From: Rugamonas aquatica
GTDB taxonomy: Bacteria; Pseudomonadota; Gammaproteobacteria; Burkholderiales; Burkholderiaceae_D
Assembly (NCBI RefSeq): GCF_009380215.1
Contig: NZ_WHUG01000001.1
Coordinates: forward strand, 248,001 to 312,000
Direction: 5' to 3'
Length of the DNA: 64,000 bases
Part shown: piece after piece, positions 59,072-64,000 of the stretch
How positions within the stretch are numbered: position 1 is the first letter of the stretch
How the letters are laid out: each line of letters begins with the position of its first letter
Program-made: the position numbers and the translations under genes
Notes under the pieces: generated by a model
Told to the model about the DNA's origin: nothing
The model's database searches: none
What the model saw: the letters and a program-made list of their open reading frames with translations, nothing else

Positions 59072-59100
59072 TGTACACATTGTAGGCCTCGTCCTACAAT
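59072..59100 (+). promoter_or_regulatory. Palindromic promoter of the ATPase-HNH unit
   Basis: A perfect 8-bp inverted repeat, ATTGTAGG (59079-59086) and CCTACAAT (59093-59100), has a 6-bp spacer. On the plus strand TACAAT (59095-59100) is a good -10 and TGTACA (59072-59077) a fair -35 with 17-bp spacing. On the minus strand the other arm gives a TACAAT -10 for the antiporter. The palindrome can be an operator or simply two back-to-back -10 elements. Confidence 0.5.
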
Positions 59101-59140
59101 AGTTTGCAACAATAGTTAATTGCCAATAGAGAGAGCATTG

Positions 59141-60751
59141 ATGACCGAAGTTATACATTGTCTGTTTATCGACCAGACGGAGCAGAAGGGGCGGAGGAAC
59201 CAGAAGGACCAGTCTGTGCTGGTCGTTAATCTGACCAACACTTACGCCGTGACGTTTCCCACGCCGCAAACATTGAAGATCGCCCTCAATTCTGACCGGT
59301 ATGTGACGGCGGGCGTCCAGGTCGCCGGTGTTGCAGGCATGGCGGTCTTGTATGGCGAGAATGGCGCGGGCAAGACGAGCGCGATGATCGATATTGCCAA
59401 CGTGTTTGGCAATAATCCACAAGAAAAAACTGCAGGCGGCTTGTATGAACGCGACGGCAAGTTGTTCCTGCGTCCGGGCAAGGCACTCCAAGGGCGCACA
59501 GTCGAGGGTATACCGGCTGAAGTCAAGAAATCCGACGAGCTCTTGCGTTGCCCGTCGGTGTTCTATACGACCTCGCCGTTCGATGGGGGGCGCCGTGAAC
59601 GGTTCGGCGAGAATTCGCTGGCCCATGATGTCTCGCCGGTGTTCGGTGAGCGGAATACATTCGATGGCTTGTCGCTGTTGAAGATCTGCGATCAGCTGGA
59701 TATGCCGTTCCTTGATCACGCCAGCATCCGTGTCCGTCACGCGGTCAAGCCCGTGTCGAACGCGATGATTGCGATCTCCAACATGAATGGAGGGACCCAT
59801 AGTCCGCATGTGCCGGTTGTGCGCCGTGCCGTGATGGCTGCTGCGAGCGAGCTACCGAAAGGTGAAGAGATACAACTGCGCTGCTGGTTGAGTTTGTTCG
59901 TTGCGGTTCACCAGCGCAAACAGCTGCCATTCCCCCAGGAGTTCGTCCAAAAACTCGATCTATTCCCGGAGTCAGCTGACCCGGGGGCTGACCTGTACGA
60001 GCTATGGAAGAGCGTGATCAATGCCACTGCCAGCAACATGAATGAGACAGAGATGACGCAGGTAATGGAACTGCTGCAGTTGATGTTGCAGCCTAAGTTT
60101 TCCAAGAGCCTGTCGCAGCGATACAACCCGGCGGCATTGGAGCAGATGATCGCGCAACAGCTTTTCGGCTACAAAGAAGGCCTGCGGCTGTGCGCTGATC
60201 TTGGCCTGCTGGAGTTTTCGATCTCCGGCCTCAGTTCCGGCGAGACGGCGTATGCGATGATTTTTTCCTCGCTGTATGGCGGATTGGAACAGGTGAGCCA
60301 GATGGATGGGGAGCATCCGGTGTTCCTGCTATTGGATGAAGGTGAGATGTTTCTGCATCCAAGCTGGCAGCGTCTCTACATCGCCAAACTGCTCGACTTC
60401 ATACAAGGGGCGAAGAAACTCAAGGGCCGCTTGTACCTGCTACTGGCAACCCATTCGTTGATCGTCGCTGCGGATGCTCCGCCGTACAGCTTGGTCAACG
60501 TGTCGACCGGCGAGCAGGTCAACGGTTTTGGCCTGGGGCCGCGCAGTACGTTGGCTGATGTCTACGAGGTCGCAGTCTTCCAGGGGCAGAGTTCGGAGGC
60601 TGAGTTCAAGCGGATCGAGGCTTTTATTCATCATCCGCGACGCGAGGACTATCCGCAAATCATGGAGCTGACAGCAGCGCTTGCCGATGTGAATGTCAGT
60701 AAATTTCTAGAGCAGCAGGTCGTCGAAGCCTTGGAGCGGTGCCGCGAATGA
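59141..60751 (+). CDS. ABC/SMC-type ATPase of a Septu-like two-gene unit
   Basis: A 536-residue cytoplasmic ATPase. It has Walker A GENGAGKT (residues 72-79), ABC signature LSGSGE-like ISGLSSGETA (361-370), Walker B VFLLLDEGE (394-402) and H-loop LATHS (435-439). There is no membrane segment or TOPRIM domain, so it is not a transporter ATPase or OLD nuclease. Start ATG 59141 has GAGAG just upstream. The stop overlaps the start of the HNH nuclease gene by 4 bp. ATPase plus HNH is the composition of Septu (PtuA-PtuB) anti-phage systems; assignment is by architecture and not by sequence comparison. Confidence 0.75.
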   Translation: MTEVIHCLFIDQTEQKGRRNQKDQSVLVVNLTNTYAVTFPTPQTLKIALNSDRYVTAGVQVAGVAGMAVLYGENGAGKTSAMIDIANVFGNNPQEKTAGGLYERDGKLFLRPGKALQGRTVEGIPAEVKKSDELLRCPSVFYTTSPFDGGRRERFGENSLAHDVSPVFGERNTFDGLSLLKICDQLDMPFLDHASIRVRHAVKPVSNAMIAISNMNGGTHSPHVPVVRRAVMAAASELPKGEEIQLRCWLSLFVAVHQRKQLPFPQEFVQKLDLFPESADPGADLYELWKSVINATASNMNETEMTQVMELLQLMLQPKFSKSLSQRYNPAALEQMIAQQLFGYKEGLRLCADLGLLEFSISGLSSGETAYAMIFSSLYGGLEQVSQMDGEHPVFLLLDEGEMFLHPSWQRLYIAKLLDFIQGAKKLKGRLYLLLATHSLIVAADAPPYSLVNVSTGEQVNGFGLGPRSTLADVYEVAVFQGQSSEAEFKRIEAFIHHPRREDYPQIMELTAALADVNVSKFLEQQVVEALERCRE

Positions 60752-61716
60752 TCAAACTTAAATATTTCGATCAGACGGTGGTCGATACGCATCTCAAGAA
60801 GCTGAGCGACCATGCCAAAAAGCGCCTCGGTGATCTGATCTCGAAAAAACTGGACGCGGCCACGCTGACGCATGTTCCGCCTGCCGATTTGAATGATCTC
60901 GTCGTTTATTTTCGTTCCAAGGTCAAGGACATAGTGGTCGCGAAGCCCGCCGAGTTGAGGGAGTTTATTACTGCGACCAGCCTGAAGCTTGGATGGCTGG
61001 AAATCATTCTTGCCAAGGATGCGGAAGACCGGGATGACTGGGAGAAGGATATCGTGAGCGGCTTGCAATGGGTGTTCGACTACGGTGCCTTCAGCCGTTG
61101 GAAGCATCCCAAATGGGGTGCTTACGAGCTGGTCGAAAAGTACAACCTGAGGATTTGTGCCTACTGCCACACTTCGCATCTGAACTTTCACTTCCACAGT
61201 GAGAAGGACATGCGGCCGCCACTCGATCACTTCTATCCACGGTCGCGCTATCCGTACCTCGGCACTAGTCTGTACAACTTGATACCCAGCTGTTATCAAT
61301 GCAATTCAACTATCAAGGGAGACCACGATCCCTTGGCTAAAGCATTGACGCACCCATTCGAGATCGGCAATAAATCGGTCCAGTTCCGTATGCGCCTGGC
61401 CGGCGGAGAACGCTTGCCGCGCAATCCGGTGAAGATGACTGCAAAGCAGATTGAAATTGAAGTGACCGGAATAGGCGCGTGCCGGACTTCGGTGAAATTT
61501 TTCATTCTGCCGCAGCGCTATCAGTGGTATAAGCGCGAAATCGCGGAGGTCTATTCGCGTGTACTGTCGTATCGGGATTTGGGCGGCACGCTGGAGAACT
61601 TGGCCGGCGTGAAGCGGCTTGTGTACGGATTCAGGGAGGAGGAAGCGCAAGACTATGCGCTGGGGATCTGCATCAAGGATATCGCGGACAGCCTGATATT
61701 GAGCTACTCGCCTTGA
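60748..61716 (+). CDS. HNH endonuclease of the Septu-like unit
   Basis: A 322-residue protein coupled to the ATPase gene (ATGA overlap). The HNH nuclease is in the middle: zinc-binding CAYC (Cys137/Cys140), the catalytic DHFYP (Asp160-His161), Asn177 in SLYNLIP, and the second pair CYQC (Cys182/Cys185) with CNSTIK. About 130 residues of mostly helical sequence come before it and about 130 after. PtuB of known Septu systems is shorter as I recall, so the flanks may hold a partner- or target-binding part. It probably cuts nucleic acid when the ATPase senses infection. Confidence 0.78.
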   Translation: MIKLKYFDQTVVDTHLKKLSDHAKKRLGDLISKKLDAATLTHVPPADLNDLVVYFRSKVKDIVVAKPAELREFITATSLKLGWLEIILAKDAEDRDDWEKDIVSGLQWVFDYGAFSRWKHPKWGAYELVEKYNLRICAYCHTSHLNFHFHSEKDMRPPLDHFYPRSRYPYLGTSLYNLIPSCYQCNSTIKGDHDPLAKALTHPFEIGNKSVQFRMRLAGGERLPRNPVKMTAKQIEIEVTGIGACRTSVKFFILPQRYQWYKREIAEVYSRVLSYRDLGGTLENLAGVKRLVYGFREEEAQDYALGICIKDIADSLILSYSP

Positions 61717-61725
61717 TCGCTAAAT

Positions 61726-61754
61726 CGTCCCCCGGCAGCGGTGGCCGGGGGACG
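61726..61754. terminator. Hairpin between the HNH gene and the permease gene
   Basis: CGTCCCCCGGC (61726-61736) pairs perfectly with GCCGGGGGACG (61744-61754) around a 7-base loop. It lies between convergent genes and ends about 10 bp from each stop codon. The T-run is weak (GATTTAC), but the 11-bp GC-rich stem is strong enough for a bidirectional terminator. Confidence 0.7.
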
Positions 61755-61764
61755 CGGATTTACA

Positions 61765-63159
61765 TCAAGCCTTGTTCAGCACCGAGCGGCTGCGGGCATA
61801 GCCGAAGTAGATGCCCAGGCCCAGCACCAGCCAGACGGCGAAGGCCACCCAGGTGAACCAGCTCAGGTAGGTCATCAGCATGACGCAGAAGATCACGGCC
61901 AGCGCCGGAATCACCGGCACGCCAGGGCAGCGGAAGGCGCGCTTCAAATCAGGACGCTTCTTGCGCATGATGACCACGGCAATCGATACCAGGCTGAAGG
62001 CGGCCAGCGTGCCGATGTTGATCAGCTCGGTCAGCACGTTCAGCGGCACCACGGCGGCGATCAGGCCGAACACGATGCCCACCATCCACGTGGCCAGGAA
62101 CGGCGTGTGGAAGCGCGGATGCACGGTCGACAGCGCCTTCGGCAGCAGGCCGTCGCGCGACATGGCGAAGATGATGCGGGTCTGGCCGTAGGCCATCACC
62201 AGGATCACGGTGGTCATGCCCAGGATCGCGCCCAGATCGACGAAGCCGGCGAACCAGTTTTCACCGGCGTGCTTCAGGGCCAGCGACACCGGATGGTCGA
62301 TGCCCAGGTACTGCTGGTAAGGCACGATGCCGGTCATGATGGCCGAGACCACCACGTACAGCACGGTGCAGGCGGCCAGCGAGCCGATGATGCCGATCGG
62401 CAGGTCGCGCTCGGGACGCTTGACTTCCTCGGCGGCCGACGTCACCGCATCGAAACCGATGAAGGCGAAGAACACCAGCGCGGCGGCGCTCAGCATGCCG
62501 TTATAGCCAAACGGCATAAACGGTTTCCAGTTTGCCGGCTCAACGTGGCGCGCGCCGACGAAGATGAACAGCAGTACCACGCCGACCTTGATCGCCACCA
62601 TGATGTTGTTCAGGCGGGCCGATTCGCGCACGCCCCAGCTCAGCATCGCGGTCAGCACCAGCATGATGCACAGCGCCGGCAGGTTGATCAGTGTGTGCAC
62701 GCCGGGGATGGCGCCGGGTGCGGCCGTCAACTCGACCGGCAGGTTGATGCCGAAGCCGGAAATCAGCGACTGGAAGTAGCCGGACCAGCCTACCGACACG
62801 GCCGAGGTGGCCAGGCCGTATTCCAGCAGCAAGTCCCAGCCTATCATCCAGGCCGCCAGTTCGCCCAGCGTGGCGTAGGTGTAAGTGTAGATGGAGCCGG
62901 CCACCGGTACGGTGGAGGCGAATTCGGCGTAGCAGAGTGCGGCGAAACCGCAGGCGATGGCGGCGACCACGAAGGACAGCGTCAGCGCCGGGCCGGCGGT
63001 GACGGCGCCGGTGCCGGTCAGTACGAAAATACCGGTGCCGACGATGGCGCCGATACCCATGAGTATGAGGTCGAAGGGTCCGAGTACTTTCGCCAGGCCG
63101 CCAGGTTTGCGGCTGTTGGCGATCATATCGTCCAGGTTCTTAGTGCGAAATAGGCTCAA
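61765..63159 (-). CDS. APC-family amino acid permease (cationic amino acid transporter type)
   Basis: An integral membrane transporter of 464 residues with about 12 helices. The N-terminal helix GPFDLILMGIGAIVGTGIFV contains the APC unwound-helix glycine motif. Further markers are YAEFASTVPVAGSIYTYTYA and FIGFDAVTSAAEEVKRPERDLP, as in YfnA/CAT proteins, which take up amino acids with protons. Start 63159 is the first ATG before the conserved MSLFRTKNLDDMI. The regulator gene upstream on the same strand may control it. Confidence 0.92.
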   Translation of the reverse strand: MSLFRTKNLDDMIANSRKPGGLAKVLGPFDLILMGIGAIVGTGIFVLTGTGAVTAGPALTLSFVVAAIACGFAALCYAEFASTVPVAGSIYTYTYATLGELAAWMIGWDLLLEYGLATSAVSVGWSGYFQSLISGFGINLPVELTAAPGAIPGVHTLINLPALCIMLVLTAMLSWGVRESARLNNIMVAIKVGVVLLFIFVGARHVEPANWKPFMPFGYNGMLSAAALVFFAFIGFDAVTSAAEEVKRPERDLPIGIIGSLAACTVLYVVVSAIMTGIVPYQQYLGIDHPVSLALKHAGENWFAGFVDLGAILGMTTVILVMAYGQTRIIFAMSRDGLLPKALSTVHPRFHTPFLATWMVGIVFGLIAAVVPLNVLTELINIGTLAAFSLVSIAVVIMRKKRPDLKRAFRCPGVPVIPALAVIFCVMLMTYLSWFTWVAFAVWLVLGLGIYFGYARSRSVLNKA

Positions 63160-63263
63160 AATGGCTCCAGTTTTATTTTGGTGGTCTCCGTCCCCGGATT
63201 GGTGCCTTGTGGGCGGCCGGGCGACGGCAAATAATACAGTAACTTCGAGGTGATGCCGAGAAG

Positions 63264-64000
63264 TTAAGTTGTTAATAACGATGATACATAGATCAAGAAT
63301 CGGTCTTCCAGCCTGCCCAGGTCCAGCCCGGTCGCTTCGCCGATGCGGCGCAGCCTGTAATCGAGCGTGTTGCGGTGGATGTGCAGGGCGGCGGCGGTCG
63401 CGGCGGGATGACCGTCGTGTTCAAACCACACTTCCAGCGTGCGCCGCAACAAGTCCTTGCTTTTGTCCACGGCTTGGAGCTGGGCCATGGGGCGGCGCAG
63501 CTGTTCCGCCTCCCAGCCGGAACCCAGCCCGGACAGCAGCACCGGCAAGGCTTGCTCGTAATAGCTGAAGCGCGAACGGCGCGGATGACGGGCGCGGCCG
63601 ATGCGGGCCGCCGTCTGCGCGCTCTGCCAGGAAATCGCCACCCCGGCCATGCCGGACTGGGCGATGCCCATGGTCAGCGTGTGCGGCTGCTGGCATTCCT
63701 CGCGCAGCATGGCGGCCAGCGCCTGCAGGCGGCGCTGCGGCCAGTGCGCGTCGTGCGCGCCCGGGGCCTCGTGGAAATCCAGCAGCACCATCTGGTCGGC
63801 GGCGGCCGAGGCCGTCAGCACCGACGGCTGCCGCGCCAGCATGCGCAGTTGCAGGCGCTGGAGCTCGCTCAGCGCCTGGTCGGTGCCGGCCGCCTTGTCG
63901 TCCAGCTCCAGCAGGAACACCAGGTGGCTGCGTTCGAAATTGACGCCCAGCCGGCGGGCCCAGGCTGCCAGGTCGGCCTCGCGCGCCGGTTCGTAGCGGA
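63264..64000 (-). CDS. CdaR/PucR-type transcriptional regulator, C-terminal part
   Basis: The gene runs off the right end of the window; about 245 codons are present. The visible part reads RRLGVNFERSHLVFLLELDD at its start, matching the middle domain of CdaR sugar-diacid regulators, and has a GGDEF-like region (LTMGIAQSGMAGVAISWQSA). The C-terminal helix-turn-helix is clear: RRTLEVWFEHDGHPAATAAALHIHRNTLDYRLRRI in overlapping parts. It ends LIYVSSLLTT. Such proteins activate genes for sugar acids or purines. The downstream permease is a possible target. Confidence 0.88.
   Translation of the reverse strand, partial: RYEPAREADLAAWARRLGVNFERSHLVFLLELDDKAAGTDQALSELQRLQLRMLARQPSVLTASAAADQMVLLDFHEAPGAHDAHWPQRRLQALAAMLREECQQPHTLTMGIAQSGMAGVAISWQSAQTAARIGRARHPRRSRFSYYEQALPVLLSGLGSGWEAEQLRRPMAQLQAVDKSKDLLRRTLEVWFEHDGHPAATAAALHIHRNTLDYRLRRIGEATGLDLGRLEDRFLIYVSSLLTT

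Noticed and set aside
1..64000. CRISPR arrays, tRNA or rRNA genes, insertion sequences
   Set aside because: No regularly spaced repeats, no cloverleaf-like or rRNA sequence, and no transposase were seen; only REP-like repeats and a gene remnant are present.

Overview
The window is high-GC bacterial DNA that reads as a member of the Betaproteobacteria, most likely Oxalobacteraceae (Massilia/Duganella type). The indications are a class I PHA synthase behind an FNR/Anr box, a PEP-CTERM protein, REP-like repeats, and a betaproteobacterial type VI secretion (T6SS) locus. No rRNA, tRNA or CRISPR array was seen, and no gene-free stretch exceeds 300 bases. The assignment is inferred from gene content only.

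Layout. 1-2.95 kb: tail of a sugar dehydrogenase, then phaC and a tandem-domain universal stress protein that converge; each has an FNR-type palindrome upstream. 2.98-10.7 kb: tripartite RND efflux operon on the minus strand, divergent from an AdeR/AdeS-like two-component pair. 10.7-15.7 kb: REP-like element, SnoaL-like protein, PEP-CTERM protein, an overlapping LuxR regulator/hybrid kinase/receiver operon, and a secreted DUF4440-like protein.

15.68-52.3 kb is a large T6SS locus. Divergent and convergent blocks encode TssK-TssL-VgrG1 (minus), a TPR lipoprotein-TssB-TssC-Hcp-TssE-TssF-TssG-ClpV-lipoprotein block (plus), and M15 peptidase-thiolase-like membrane protein-TssM-TagF-OmpA-TssA (minus). 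TssJ is the only core component not recognised. Behind VgrG1, on the same strand, lies a string of about ten mostly unrecognised genes (15.68-24.1 kb). Many have signal peptides or lipoboxes, several are AT-rich, and a vestigial duplicate of one gene's 5' end is present. This looks like an effector/immunity array. Behind VgrG2 (49.4-52.3 kb) is a clearer cargo module: DUF4123 adaptor, DUF3304 lipoprotein, Tle1-type phospholipase (DUF2235), and two more DUF3304-like lipoproteins. The base composition switches to AT-rich inside the 3' end of vgrG2.

56.5-64 kb: a BioF2/CelD-like acetyltransferase, a cation:proton antiporter, a two-gene ABC-type ATPase plus HNH nuclease unit resembling Septu anti-phage systems, an APC-family amino acid permease, and the C-terminal part of a CdaR/PucR-type regulator running off the window.

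The parts most worth following up are the VgrG1 downstream array (with its Ig-like 277-residue first protein), the thiolase-fold membrane protein inside the T6SS operon, the Tle1/triple-DUF3304 module, and the ATPase-HNH pair with its palindromic promoter.
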